In this document: piece by piece, positions 7,244 to 15,850 of the stretch
How positions within the stretch are numbered: position 1 is the stretch's first letter
Layout: each line of letters begins with the position of its first letter
DNA from: Pseudomonadota bacterium
GTDB taxonomy: Bacteria > Myxococcota_A > Polyangia > Polyangiales > Polyangiaceae
Direction of reading: 5' to 3'
NCBI GenBank assembly: GCA_023432025.1
Contig: JAEYVE010000090.1
Coordinates: 1 to 20,810, forward strand
Length of the DNA: 20,810 nucleotides
Notes under the pieces: model-generated
What the model was told of the DNA's origin: nothing
Database searches by the model: none
The model's input: the letters and a program-made list of their open reading frames with translations, nothing else
Program-made: the position numbers and the translations under genes

Positions 7244-8338
7244 ATGGCGCTGCCGGTCAACTCACACTTGAAGCTCCTGAGCAGCGCCGCGGCACTGGCC
7301 TGGATGACGTGCTGCTCCATCTACGATCGTTCGCTTCTCGACGAAGCGCGCGACGGCTCCGGCGGAACGGCCTCCGGAGGTGAAAACGGCGCGACGGGCG
7401 GACGGAGCGGCGGCACCACCGGCTCGAGCGGCGGCACGTCGAGTGGCGGTGGTGGCGGCGGCGAGGGCAGCGGCGGAGGCTGCGCTGGAGGCGATTGCTG
7501 CCCGGACGATCCGGAGAAGGACGCTCCCGGTCAGTGCGGCTGCGGGCAGCCGGACGACGACTCGGACGGAGATCTGACCGCCGACTGCAACGACCTCTGC
7601 CCCGACGAACCGACCAAGACGGAACCGGGCGTCTGCGGCTGCGAAGTTCCGGAGGCCGACGACGCGAGCTGCGGCGCCCTGGAGAGCGGGCTCATTCATC
7701 GCTACTCGTTCGCAGGTACGGGGACCGAGGCGACCGATTCCATCGGAGGTCGGCATGGCACGCTCTGGGGCGGCGCGGTTCAAAGCGGCGGCGTCGTCAC
7801 GCTCGACGGAAAGGAACAATACGTTTCTCTCCCGGCAGGCATGATTTCCTCGCTCACCGACGCCACGTTCGAGGTTTGGTTCACCTGGAGCGGCGGAAAG
7901 AACTACCAGCGCGTCTTCGACTTTGGAGACACCACCGGCAGCCCCAAGACGGGGCTCACCTATCTGTACTTGGCTGCCAGCAGAATCGACGAAGGGCCCG
8001 GCAGCGGCTTTTCCCTCGGTGGCAACACCACCGAAATCGAAACGGAAGCAACCGCCACCATCGCCACTGGGGTTTTGCACCACGTCGTGCTGGTGGCGGA
8101 CGAAACGGAAGGCGCCTTCCGTTTCTACATCAACGGTGCTTTCGAGAGCGGCATTGCGTTCACGAGCAGCCTGACCCGCATCAACGACGTCCACGGCTAC
8201 CTGGGCCGTTCCTTGTTCGAAGCCGACCCCTACTTTGCGGGCAGCATCGACGAATTTCGGATTTACGACGTTGCCCTGACTCAAGCCCAAATCAGGTTCA
8301 GTCGCGCTCAGGGCCCGGACACGACCCTCTTCGACTGA
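7244..8338 (+). CDS. Secreted lipoprotein with TSP3-like Cys/Asp region and LamG domain
   Basis: The ATG at 7244 gives 364 residues, beginning with a signal peptide (SSAAALAWMTCC) and a probable lipid-modified Cys23 or Cys24, then the SIYDRSLL start seen in similar myxobacterial lipoproteins. Residues 37-80 are a Gly/Ser linker. Residues 84-143 contain two related Cys/Asp/Pro units (CPDDPEKDAPGQCGCGQPDD and CPDEPTKTEPGVCGCEVPEADD), resembling calcium-binding thrombospondin type 3 repeats. Residues ~148-355 are a concanavalin A-like LamG fold (LIHRYSFAG, ATFEVWFTW, HHVVLVADET, FYINGAFE, FAGSIDEFRIYDVALT). This fold commonly binds carbohydrate or protein at the cell surface; no catalytic motif is seen. 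It lies 216 bp after the GH43 gene, which has a similar lipoprotein layout. Ligand unknown. Confidence 0.8.
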   Translation: MALPVNSHLKLLSSAAALAWMTCCSIYDRSLLDEARDGSGGTASGGENGATGGRSGGTTGSSGGTSSGGGGGGEGSGGGCAGGDCCPDDPEKDAPGQCGCGQPDDDSDGDLTADCNDLCPDEPTKTEPGVCGCEVPEADDASCGALESGLIHRYSFAGTGTEATDSIGGRHGTLWGGAVQSGGVVTLDGKEQYVSLPAGMISSLTDATFEVWFTWSGGKNYQRVFDFGDTTGSPKTGLTYLYLAASRIDEGPGSGFSLGGNTTEIETEATATIATGVLHHVVLVADETEGAFRFYINGAFESGIAFTSSLTRINDVHGYLGRSLFEADPYFAGSIDEFRIYDVALTQAQIRFSRAQGPDTTLFD

Positions 8339-8373
8339 GCGCCCCTCGCGGAAGCATTACGGAACCCTCGCGC

Positions 8374-8389
8374 CCAGTCGTTCGACTGG
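8374..8389. promoter_or_regulatory. Inverted repeat just upstream of the amidohydrolase gene
   Basis: CCAGTCGTTCGACTGG has 7-bp arms around TT. It lies 35 bases after the LamG gene stop and ends only 2 bases before the GGAGG of the next gene. It could be an operator, a translation-affecting hairpin or the end of the upstream transcript. Confidence 0.3.
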
Positions 8390-8402
8390 CGGAGGTCGCC
8401 CC

Positions 8403-9860
8403 ATGCCCACCCCGCCGACACCGAGCGCTCGGATTCTCATCGCGGGATTCGTCGTCCTAATTGCAGCGCTCGGCTGCTCCCAGCCAGCGTCGAAGCAAAA
8501 GGCGACCGAGGAGTCTCACCGCAGCTCCGACGTCTCGCCACAACGGCCGGCCGAGCCCGAGCTTGCACCGTCCCCTCCTCCTCGAGCGGAGGCCCCGGAA
8601 CCGAACGTCGTGCTCTTCAAGGATGTGAAGGTCTTCGACGGCAAGGCGGACACGCTCTCGGCGCCCACCTCCGTGCTCGTCGTGGGAAATCACATCGAGG
8701 ACATCCGCGGTGACCTCACGGCTCCTGCGAGCGCAACCGTGATCCAAGGCGGCGGCCGCACGCTCATGCCGGGCCTCATCGACGCGCACTGGCACGCCAT
8801 CCTCGTGCGTCCGACGCCCGCGGAAGCGCTGACGTGGGACGTAGGCTACGCGAACCTTGTCGCAGCCGCCGAAGCGACCGACACGCTCCTGCGCGGCTTC
8901 ACCACCGTGCGTGACGTGGGCGGTCCAGCGTTCGCTCTGAAACGCGCCATCGACGATGGCATCGTCGTCGGCCCTCGCATCTACCCGTCGGGCGCCATGA
9001 TCACCATCACGAGCGGGCACGGCGACTTTCGCCAGCCGTTCGAGCTGCCGCGCACGCTCGGCACCGCGCAGACGCGCATGGAGCAGATTGGCGGCAGCTT
9101 GATCGCCGATAGCCCGGATGAAGTTCGCCTTCGGACGCGCGAGCAGCTCATGCTCGGCGCGTCACAGATCAAACTGACCGGCGGCGGCGGCGTGGCCTCA
9201 CCGCACAGCCCCCTCGACGCGAGCACCTTCACCGAGGAAGAGCTGCGCGCCGCCGTGGAAGCCGCCGAGAATTGGGGCACCTACGTCACCGTGCACGCCT
9301 ACACGCCCGCCTCCGTCCAAAGAGCCCTCAAGGCCGGCGTGAAGTGCATCGAGCACGCACACCTCATGGACGACAAGACCGCCGCCCTGATCGCTCAGCG
9401 CGGCGTGTGGCTCAGCATTCAGCCGTTTCCCGAGGAGCTGGGCGCCGCGTTCCCGCCCGGCTCCGAAGAGCGCGCCAAGTTCGACGAGGTTCTGGCGGGC
9501 ATGGATGCGGCGTACAAGCTGGCGCGCAAGCACAAGCTCAAGACGGCTTGGGGCACGGACGTCCTCTTCTCCCCGGAGCTGGCTCGCAGCCAAACGACCC
9601 TCTTGGTCAAGCTCGGCCGTTGGTACACGCCCGCGGAAATTCTCGTCATGGCCACCAGCACGAACGCAGAGCTGCTCGCCCTGTCCGGCAAGCGCAACCC
9701 GTACCCCGGCAAGCTCGGCGTCGTAGAAAAGGGCGCGCTGGCCGACCTCTTGTTGGTCGATGGCGACCCACTTCGAAACATCGAGCTGCTCGCCAACCCC
9801 GCGCAAGCCTTCGTCGTCATCATGAAGGACGGCCAGGTGTACAAGAACCGGCTCGAGTGA
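8403..9860 (+). CDS. Amidohydrolase-superfamily metal-dependent lipoprotein (imidazolonepropionase/prolidase-like)
   Basis: A 485-residue protein with ATG 8403 preceded by GGAGG at a 7-base gap. The N-terminus is a lipoprotein signal (ILIAGFVVLIAALGC, Cys25) followed by a Pro/Glu-rich linker to residue ~68. The amidohydrolase domain has the full binuclear metal set: HxH at 129/131 (DAHWH), a carboxylatable Lys257 (QIKLTGG), His298 (VHAY), His318 (EHAH) and Asp386 (WGTD). The layout (TLMPGLIDAHWH, TTVRDVGG, GALADLLLVDGDPLRNI) is that of the Xaa-Pro dipeptidase/imidazolonepropionase-like group, many of which hydrolyse dipeptides or N-acyl amino acids. Anchoring outside the cytoplasm suggests peptide scavenging or detoxification; the true substrate is not evident. 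The next gene starts 88 bp downstream. Confidence 0.85.
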   Translation: MPTPPTPSARILIAGFVVLIAALGCSQPASKQKATEESHRSSDVSPQRPAEPELAPSPPPRAEAPEPNVVLFKDVKVFDGKADTLSAPTSVLVVGNHIEDIRGDLTAPASATVIQGGGRTLMPGLIDAHWHAILVRPTPAEALTWDVGYANLVAAAEATDTLLRGFTTVRDVGGPAFALKRAIDDGIVVGPRIYPSGAMITITSGHGDFRQPFELPRTLGTAQTRMEQIGGSLIADSPDEVRLRTREQLMLGASQIKLTGGGGVASPHSPLDASTFTEEELRAAVEAAENWGTYVTVHAYTPASVQRALKAGVKCIEHAHLMDDKTAALIAQRGVWLSIQPFPEELGAAFPPGSEERAKFDEVLAGMDAAYKLARKHKLKTAWGTDVLFSPELARSQTTLLVKLGRWYTPAEILVMATSTNAELLALSGKRNPYPGKLGVVEKGALADLLLVDGDPLRNIELLANPAQAFVVIMKDGQVYKNRLE

Positions 9861-9948
9861 CCGCCTTTCGCGAAACACGAGTCGCCAGCTCATGCTGGCG
9901 CGCTCCCGCCTGGACACTCCGTCGCACCCGAGCCAGCCTGCGCTACGC

Positions 9949-10737
9949 ATGACGAGCGGCGGTGTCGCGGTCGACGTTTTCCAGGACTCCGCTGCGCTCA
10001 CCCACGCGGCCGCGGAGCGGGTCGCGGCTCACGCGCGCGAGGCCACTACGCTGCGCGGGCGCTTCGATTGGGTGCTGGCGGGCGGCCGTACCCCGCGCCC
10101 TCTCTACTCGCTCCTCGGGACTGAGCCGTATCGGTCGCGCCTCGATTGGCAGCGGGTTCACTTTTTCTGGAGTGACGAGCGCTGTGTTCCTCCAGAGCAT
10201 CCGAACAGCAACTACCGCATGGTGAAGGAGGGGTTGCTCGACCTCGTCCCGCTGCCCACCGAGAACGTGCATCGCATGCGCGGCGAGGACGAGCCGGAGG
10301 CAGCGGCTGACACCTACACGGACCTGCTCCGCACGGTGCGCACGAACCAGGCCGGTACGCCTCGCTTCGACTTGATCCTCTTGGGCATGGGCTCGGACGG
10401 GCACACCGCGTCGCTCTTTCCGGGGGCCGCTGCGCTCCGCGAAACCACGCGCTGGGTGGTACCGAGCTACGTGGAAAAGCTGGCGTCCTTTCGCCTGACG
10501 CTCACCGCCCCTGTCATCAACGCCGCCGCCCACGTCTTGTTTCTGGTTCAGGGAGCGGACAAATCCGCACGTGTGGCGGAGGTGCTCGGAGGTCCCTCCC
10601 ACGAGAACGCAGACGACCAGGAAACGCTCCCCGTACGCTTCATCCATCCGGAAGACGGCGACGTGCGCTGGCTCCTGGACGCGGACGCGGCGAGCCTGCT
10701 TCCGAACGAGCCGGACCAGGAGAGGATGCCTTCATGA
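9949..10737 (+). CDS. pgl: 6-phosphogluconolactonase
   Basis: A 262-residue DevB/Pgl-type lactonase, which hydrolyses 6-phosphogluconolactone to 6-phosphogluconate in the oxidative pentose phosphate pathway. Signature segments: LAGGRTP at 43-49, HFFWSDERCVP at 71-81 and GMGSDGHTASLFP at 146-158. Length and motif order are normal for the family. The start is set at ATG 9949 because homology begins a few residues later and an upstream in-frame ATG (9892) would add an unlikely 19-residue leader; no strong ribosome-binding site is seen at either. Its stop overlaps the zwf start as ATGA, so the two consecutive pathway enzymes are translationally coupled. It follows the amidohydrolase by 88 bp and may belong to the same transcript. 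Confidence 0.92.
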   Translation: MTSGGVAVDVFQDSAALTHAAAERVAAHAREATTLRGRFDWVLAGGRTPRPLYSLLGTEPYRSRLDWQRVHFFWSDERCVPPEHPNSNYRMVKEGLLDLVPLPTENVHRMRGEDEPEAAADTYTDLLRTVRTNQAGTPRFDLILLGMGSDGHTASLFPGAAALRETTRWVVPSYVEKLASFRLTLTAPVINAAAHVLFLVQGADKSARVAEVLGGPSHENADDQETLPVRFIHPEDGDVRWLLDADAASLLPNEPDQERMPS

Positions 10738-12098
10738 AGACCCCGCCCAGCGACGCTTTGGTGCTCTTCGGAGCCACGGGCGACCTTGCCTACAAAAAGA
10801 TCTTTCCGGCGCTGCAAGCGATGGTGAAGCGGGGCCACTTGAACGTCCCCGTCATCGCGATGGGGAGGTCCGGTTACGACGTCGAGCAGCTCCGGGCGCG
10901 TGTCAAAGACAGCTTGCAAAAGCACGGCTCCTTCGAGGAGGAGAGCTTTCGCAAGCTCGCGGAGCTCCTCCGCTACGTCAACGGCGACTACAAGAACCCC
11001 GAAACGTTCGACGCATTACGGGGAGCGCTGGGTCCTGCTCGGTCGCCCCTGCACTACTTGGCCATCCCGCCCAGTCTTTTCGCTCTGGTGGTCGAGCAAC
11101 TCGCGCGCTCGGGCTGCGCTCAGGGGGGGCGCGTCGTGGCGGAAAAGCCCTTCGGGCACGACGGCGCATCGGCCAAAAAGCTCAACACATGTCTGCTCTC
11201 CGTGTTTCCGGAGTCCTCCGTCTTTCGTATCGACCACTTCCTCGGCAAGGAGCCGGTACTCAACCTGCTCTACTTCCGCTTCAGCAACTGGCTCGAGCCC
11301 CTGTGGAATCGGGACTACGTCGCCAGCATTCAAGTCACCATGGCCGAAAGCTTCGGCGTCGAAGGCCGCGGTAGCTTCTACGACGCCACGGGCGCCATCC
11401 GGGATGTCATCGAAAACCACCTCTTGCAGGTGGTGGCGAGCCTGACCATGGACGCCCCCCTGAGCGGGAAGGCAGAGTCGCTGCGTGACGAACGAGCGCG
11501 CGTGCTCAAGGCGATGACGCCGCTCGATCCGCATCGAGTCGTGCGCGGACAGTTTCGTGGCTACCTCCAGGAGCCAGGCGTAGCGGAGGGCTCCCGAACG
11601 GAAACGTACGCAGCGCTCTGTCTTCACGTCGACAACTGGCGCTGGGCGGGCGTGCCCATCTACATCCGCGCCGGAAAGCGCCTCCCGGTCACCTGCACGG
11701 AGGTGGTCGTGGAAATGAAGGCGGCCCCCTACTCCGCGTTCGGTGAGAAGGTGGACAAACCCAACTACGTGCGCTTTCGCTTGGGCCCGGACGTGGCCAT
11801 CGCGCTCGGCGTGCGCTCCAAAAAGCCGGGCGAAGCCATGGTGGGCCAAGAAACGGAGCTCTTGGCGACACGAGGCCAGAGCGAAAACAGGGACGCTTAC
11901 GAGCGCCTGCTCGGGGACGCCATGATCGGAGATGCAACGCTCTTCGCTCGCGAGGACGCGGTCGAAGAACAGTGGCGCATCGTCGATCCCATCTCGAGCA
12001 CGGATACGCCTCTCTTCGAGTACGAGAGCGGCAGCTGGGGCCCCGAACAAGCCCGTCGATTGCTCTTGAACGGAAACGTTTGGCACGATCCAGGCTGA
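10734..12098 (+). CDS. zwf: Glucose-6-phosphate 1-dehydrogenase
   Basis: A 454-residue enzyme oxidising glucose 6-phosphate to the lactone with NADP+ (or NAD+). The Rossmann motif GATGDLAYKKI is at 13-23, EKPFGHD at 137-143 and the substrate-binding RIDHFLGKE at 165-173. FYDATGAIRDVIENHLLQ carries the catalytic His, and AGKRLPVT lies further on. Length is slightly under the usual ~490 residues but all core motifs are present. ATG 10734 overlaps the pgl stop and has GGAGAGG upstream. It supplies the substrate of the upstream lactonase, and the pair yields NADPH. Gluconate-6-phosphate dehydrogenase (gnd), often adjacent in other genomes, is not in this window. Confidence 0.95.
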   Translation: MKTPPSDALVLFGATGDLAYKKIFPALQAMVKRGHLNVPVIAMGRSGYDVEQLRARVKDSLQKHGSFEEESFRKLAELLRYVNGDYKNPETFDALRGALGPARSPLHYLAIPPSLFALVVEQLARSGCAQGGRVVAEKPFGHDGASAKKLNTCLLSVFPESSVFRIDHFLGKEPVLNLLYFRFSNWLEPLWNRDYVASIQVTMAESFGVEGRGSFYDATGAIRDVIENHLLQVVASLTMDAPLSGKAESLRDERARVLKAMTPLDPHRVVRGQFRGYLQEPGVAEGSRTETYAALCLHVDNWRWAGVPIYIRAGKRLPVTCTEVVVEMKAAPYSAFGEKVDKPNYVRFRLGPDVAIALGVRSKKPGEAMVGQETELLATRGQSENRDAYERLLGDAMIGDATLFAREDAVEEQWRIVDPISSTDTPLFEYESGSWGPEQARRLLLNGNVWHDPG

Positions 12099-12141
12099 CT
12101 CGAGCGCGCCGAAAACCTCGCTCCAAGGCCGCCGCCGCTTC

Positions 12142-12178
12142 CTGACTCAAGTTCAGTCTGGGTCAGCCGTTGACGGCT
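12142..12178. promoter_or_regulatory. Nested inverted repeats between zwf and the chloroperoxidase gene
   Basis: CTGAC at 12142-12146 is mirrored by GTCAG at 12162-12166, overlapping a second dyad AGCCGTTGACGGCT (12165-12178). The site lies 30-66 bases before the ATG at 12208 and is the only visible structure in the 109-bp gap after zwf. It may be a zwf 3' hairpin or an operator for the next two genes. Confidence 0.3.
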
Positions 12179-12207
12179 ACGAACCACGGGAAGCAGGAGC
12201 GGCAACC

Positions 12208-13029
12208 ATGAGCAGCATCACGACGAAAGACGGCGCGAAGATCTTCTACAAGGATTGGGGCGCCGGGCAGCCCATCGTGTTTCATCACGGATGGCCGCTC
12301 AGCGCGGACGATTGGGACGCTCAGCTCCTGTTCTTTTCGAAGCAGGGCTATCGCGTCATCGCTCACGACCGGCGTGGGCACGGCCGCTCGTCGCAAACGT
12401 CCACCGGTCATGAGATGGACACCTACGCGGCGGACGTAGCTGCGCTCGCGAGCGCGCTGGACCTGCGTGACGCCATTCATATTGGGCACTCCACCGGCGG
12501 CGGCGAGGCGACGCGCTACGTTGCTCGACACGGCAAAGGCCGGGTGGCCAAGCTGGTGCTGATCGGGGCCGTGCCGCCGGTCATGCTGAAGAGTGCGAGC
12601 AACCCCGGCGGCACTCCCTTGGACGTGTTCGACGGCATTCGCGCCGGCTTGGCGGGGAACCGCAGCGACTACTACTGGAACTTCGTTCCACCCTTCTATG
12701 GCTACAACCGCCCAGGCGTCGCGGTAAACGAAGCCGTGCGTCTCAACTGGTGGCGCCAGGCCATGATGGGCGCAGTGAACGCGCAGTACGAGTGCATCAA
12801 GGCCTTCTCGGAAACCGACTTCACCGAAGACCTCGAGGCCATCGATGTACCCGTCATCAGCTTGCACGGCGACGACGACCAAATCGTGCCCCTCGCCGAC
12901 TCCGCGCTGCTCACCGCAAAGCTCGTGAAGCAGAGCAGGCTGAAGGTGTACGAAGGCTTGCCTCACGGCATGTGCACCACGCACGCCGACCGCATCAACG
13001 CCGACTTGCTCGGGTTCCTTCGCGAGTGA
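12208..13029 (+). CDS. Alpha/beta hydrolase, cofactor-free chloroperoxidase family
   Basis: A 273-residue cytoplasmic alpha/beta hydrolase very close in layout to bacterial non-haem chloroperoxidases and related esterases. The nucleophile is Ser95 in GHSTGG, the acid is in HGDDDQIVP (probably Asp224) and the base is His253 in LPHGM. The oxyanion-hole region HHGWPLSADDWD is at 26-37. Such enzymes are serine esterases that can also form peracids and so support halide oxidation in vitro; true halogenation in vivo is doubtful. ATG 12208 is preceded by AGGAG about 8-12 bases upstream. The stop overlaps or adjoins the next gene, so the two hydrolases are probably co-translated. Natural substrate unknown. 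Confidence 0.9.
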   Translation: MSSITTKDGAKIFYKDWGAGQPIVFHHGWPLSADDWDAQLLFFSKQGYRVIAHDRRGHGRSSQTSTGHEMDTYAADVAALASALDLRDAIHIGHSTGGGEATRYVARHGKGRVAKLVLIGAVPPVMLKSASNPGGTPLDVFDGIRAGLAGNRSDYYWNFVPPFYGYNRPGVAVNEAVRLNWWRQAMMGAVNAQYECIKAFSETDFTEDLEAIDVPVISLHGDDDQIVPLADSALLTAKLVKQSRLKVYEGLPHGMCTTHADRINADLLGFLRE

Positions 13030-13040
13030 GCTCGGCCGTC

Positions 13041-13607
13041 ATGACACGCCGCAAGCTCGACGCGAAGACGACAGCGGTGTTGCTCGTCGACGTCATCAAC
13101 GCGTTCGACTTTCCCGAGGCAGCGCCGCTCGTGGAGGCCGCGGAGAAGGCGGCGCCCCGGATTCGTGACTTGTGCGCTCGCGCTCGCGCTGCGGGCACGC
13201 CCATTCTCTACGTGAACGACAACTTCGGGAGATGGCGCTCGGACTTTCGAGCCACCTTGGACGGTTGCACGGCGGAAGATAGCGCCGGAAGGCGCGTCAG
13301 CTCCCTCTTGCGTCCCCACGAAGACGACTACTTCGTGCTCAAGCCGATGCACTCGGGGTTCTACTCGTCGGCGCTCGAGGTGCTTCTCCGTCACCTCGAG
13401 ACGCGTACCCTCGTTCTCGCCGGGTTCGCGACGGATTTGTGCATTCTCTTCACGGCACACGACGCCTACATGCGTCGTTACGAGCTCTACGTTCCGCGAG
13501 ATCTGACGGGCTCGAACTCACCGGATCTCACGGAACGCGCGCTCTCTCACATGCATCACGCCCTCGGCGTCATCACGGACGCCTCGACGTCCCTCGACTT
13601 TGCGTAG
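13041..13607 (+). CDS. Isochorismatase-family cysteine hydrolase
   Basis: A 188-residue protein with the cysteine-hydrolase triad Asp17 (LLVDVINAFDF), Lys101 (VLKPMHSGFYSS) and Cys134 (GFATDLCILFTA). Since Cys is present, it is more likely an amidase (nicotinamidase or N-carbamoyl type) than a true isochorismatase. Two starts are possible: ATG 13041, used here because homology begins close after it, or GTG 13026, which overlaps the preceding stop (GTGA) and would add five residues. Either way it is tightly linked to the chloroperoxidase-like gene. The stop lies 15 bp from the stop of the convergent ferritin-like gene, with no terminator visible between them. Confidence 0.85.
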   Translation: MTRRKLDAKTTAVLLVDVINAFDFPEAAPLVEAAEKAAPRIRDLCARARAAGTPILYVNDNFGRWRSDFRATLDGCTAEDSAGRRVSSLLRPHEDDYFVLKPMHSGFYSSALEVLLRHLETRTLVLAGFATDLCILFTAHDAYMRRYELYVPRDLTGSNSPDLTERALSHMHHALGVITDASTSLDFA

Positions 13608-13622
13608 CTCCTCATCGAGAGG

Positions 13623-14363
13623 TCAGACGTTCCGGGGAGTGGCAGGATCCGCACGTCCTTGCGCGATCGCCACCCAGCCGCGAATGTTCTCCAGGTGCCG
13701 CACCTCGTCGGCGGCGGCCTGACGAAACTCCTCCGCCAAGGTATCGTCGCCGGCGAGCTCGACGAGCTCGACCAGAGCGTCCCAGCACTCGTTGTCGAGC
13801 AGCTCGATCAGCGTCGCCGCTTCGAGGCATTCCGAGAACGTCGTTCTCGGATCGGCGACCGCCGCGAGAACGCCCTTCGTCAGCGTGGCGTGCAGATTGG
13901 CAGACGGCGTGAGCGCCGTCGGATCTCCCCCCACCTTCACGATGGCCTCACGAAGCAGCTGAAAATGAGCCAGCTCGTCGGCCAGGATGCTCTCGAGCGC
14001 CGCTCGCTCCACGACGCCGCCCACGTCGTTGGCCGCGTCGAACTTCACCAAAATGGTTTCGTAGAGCCGCACGCCGGTTCGCTCGAACGCCAAGCGTTCT
14101 CCTAGCTTGTCCACGAGCTGCATGGGGCTCTCCCCCTTGAGCAGCTGAATTGCGGACTTCGCCAACCCCTTCGTGGACGGAAGCGGGATTGAGCCGGTCG
14201 GCTCCGAGTCTCCCACGTACAGGGCACGAACTCCGGCGATGGCGCGAGCGCTGCCCTCCGACGTGGGCTCGAACTCCCCCGTCGCTTCGACCATTTCCGC
14301 TGCGAGCTTCTTTGCGCTGGCGATTCCGGTCCGATTTTTCCTGACGATTTGTGGTGTTGCCAT
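13623..14363 (-). CDS. Ferritin-like four-helix-bundle protein
   Basis: A 246-residue protein with ATG 14363 preceded by GAGGAG at a 4-base gap. The bundle occupies residues ~80-235. Likely metal ligands are spaced as in di-iron ferritin-like proteins: Glu94 (FERTGVRLYE), Glu130/His133 (DELAH), Glu192 (NECWD) and Glu220/His223 (DEVRH). The N-terminal 75 residues are Ala/Lys-rich and hydrophilic, with no signal peptide. Predicted role: metal binding, iron storage or protection against peroxide; the exact activity is not readable from sequence. It lies 27 bp downstream of a larger, also ferritin-like gene on the same strand, so the two are probably one operon. Confidence 0.8.
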   Translation of the reverse strand: MATPQIVRKNRTGIASAKKLAAEMVEATGEFEPTSEGSARAIAGVRALYVGDSEPTGSIPLPSTKGLAKSAIQLLKGESPMQLVDKLGERLAFERTGVRLYETILVKFDAANDVGGVVERAALESILADELAHFQLLREAIVKVGGDPTALTPSANLHATLTKGVLAAVADPRTTFSECLEAATLIELLDNECWDALVELVELAGDDTLAEEFRQAAADEVRHLENIRGWVAIAQGRADPATPRNV

Positions 14364-14390
14364 GGTGCTCCTCACTCGAGTTGCTGCTTC

Positions 14391-15581
14391 TCAGTGGAGC
14401 TGCTGCTGTGGCCGCTCGTACTGACGAGAAAGCTCGGTGCCAGGCGTCCAAATGTACCCGGCTGCGACGGTTTCGGAGGGCGAGCCATCCGAGTTGAGAT
14501 GAGCACGAAGGGCCCTCGACGGGCTGTCCTTGGGCTCGTCCGCCATCGGGATGAACTCCACCCCCGAAGCGGTGAGCTCGACCTCGCTTCTGAGCACCTC
14601 TCGCACGTACTCCCGGTGACTTTCGTACTGGATGGGAGCGGGCAATCGGGCAGAAATGACCTCCGCCGCGTCTCGACGTTCGACGCGCTCGAAGATGTCC
14701 GCGACGAAACGCACGTGGCCGAGCTCGTAGTCCAAGAAGCGCTCCCAAATCGCCTTGATGTGCGGGTTCTTCTCGGACTCGACGCAGCTGTAATAGTTGT
14801 AAACCTCCGTGGCTTCGTGCAGGAGCCACTTTTCCAGCCACGTCTCGGTTGCGTCGATGATGCTCTCGTACTGCGTCACGTGCTGCTCCTCGATGGACGC
14901 GATTTCCGCGTACAGCTGACGAGCGAGCGGGTCCGAGTACGTCGGGCCGACCGTCATGTAAAAGTCGTGCGTTTGGTGCTCTCCGGCCATGATGGTCAGC
15001 GCGTGAAGCTTCGTGACCAGCGTTGCGGCCGCCTTGTCGTACGGCGTCCGCAGGTCGTCCGCAGGGTCTCGGTGCTCCAAGGAGGTGGGGCGCCCCGGAA
15101 CGATGTCCGAGTAGCTCTGAATGAGCACGTTGGCGTCCTTGCCCTCCAAGCGATCCATCAGCGCCGAGTAGCGGTAGAGGTGATCGAAGTCCTCCAAGAG
15201 GCCAAAGCGATACACCTGCGCCAGGTACGGATCCGGCTCCGTGAGCGCGACCGCCGCGGTGACCTCCACCGCGACCTGCTCGAAGCCGATCGTCGTTTCG
15301 AGCAGCGTTTGGTCCGCTGGGTTCAGCCAATTGACCAGCGTTTGCTGGTGTTGCTCCACCCTGCGAACCCGAGCGAGCTCGAGCTGCAGGTCCCTGTTCA
15401 TGCGCGCGCACGCGTGCCCGAAGCGCAGCGCCTCGGACTCGATGCCGTTCATCAGAATCACTCGGACACGAGTGAAGGCGTCATCGTCCAACTTACTGTA
15501 GGTGGGTTGAACCAAATCCTTCCAGGTAAACTTTTGCCGTTCGAGCGGGGTTCCTTTGTCCTTCAGCAGATCCAGCGCCAC
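14391..15581 (-). CDS. Large ferritin-like / helical putative metal-binding protein
   Basis: A 396-residue helical protein. The start is GTG 15581, preceded by AGGGAG at about 6 bases; the frame remains open far upstream but that part is Arg/Ser-rich noise. Residues ~85-145 (DQTLLETTIGFEQVAVEV, LLEDFDHLYRYSAL) and ~185-300 (GEHQTHDFYM, IASIEEQHVTQYESI, HEATEVYNYYSCVESE, FLDYELGHVRFVADIFE) carry Glu/His pairs in the ExxH spacing of ferritin-like di-metal proteins, suggesting one or two bundles. The C-terminal ~70 residues are extended and polar. It heads the two-gene unit with the 246-residue ferritin-like gene. Fold assignment is by motif pattern, not clear homology; function unknown. Confidence 0.7.
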   Translation of the reverse strand: MALDLLKDKGTPLERQKFTWKDLVQPTYSKLDDDAFTRVRVILMNGIESEALRFGHACARMNRDLQLELARVRRVEQHQQTLVNWLNPADQTLLETTIGFEQVAVEVTAAVALTEPDPYLAQVYRFGLLEDFDHLYRYSALMDRLEGKDANVLIQSYSDIVPGRPTSLEHRDPADDLRTPYDKAAATLVTKLHALTIMAGEHQTHDFYMTVGPTYSDPLARQLYAEIASIEEQHVTQYESIIDATETWLEKWLLHEATEVYNYYSCVESEKNPHIKAIWERFLDYELGHVRFVADIFERVERRDAAEVISARLPAPIQYESHREYVREVLRSEVELTASGVEFIPMADEPKDSPSRALRAHLNSDGSPSETVAAGYIWTPGTELSRQYERPQQQLH

Positions 15582-15730
15582 GGGACTCCCTTTCTGTTCT
15601 CGTGCACAAGCACACGCGGTTGAAGGTGGATCGACGAGAACCCGAGTCAAACGCTCGCTCGACGGCTCGCTCGACGAGCACGGACACTCCGACTCATGGA
15701 GGGGACCCACGAAAGGTCGCGTCCAACGCC

Positions 15731-15758
15731 CGTGCCTCCAACGCCGTGCCTCCAACGC
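15731..15758. repeat. 14-bp perfect tandem duplication
   Basis: CGTGCCTCCAACGC occurs twice head to tail in the 269-bp gap between the oxidoreductase stop and the large ferritin-like gene. A partly matching CCAACGCC copy precedes it, and a GGCTCGCTCGACG-like direct repeat lies near 15650-15680. The gap otherwise holds no gene I can support and should contain the promoter of the ferritin-like pair. Confidence 0.6.
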
Positions 15759-15850
15759 TTCGCCTCTCGGGGCGCGTTCTTCGTGGAAGGGCGCGCCGCG
15801 TCGATCCAAGGTGCGAGTTGGAACGCGCTCCGCCAGCGCTTGGGCGCGCG

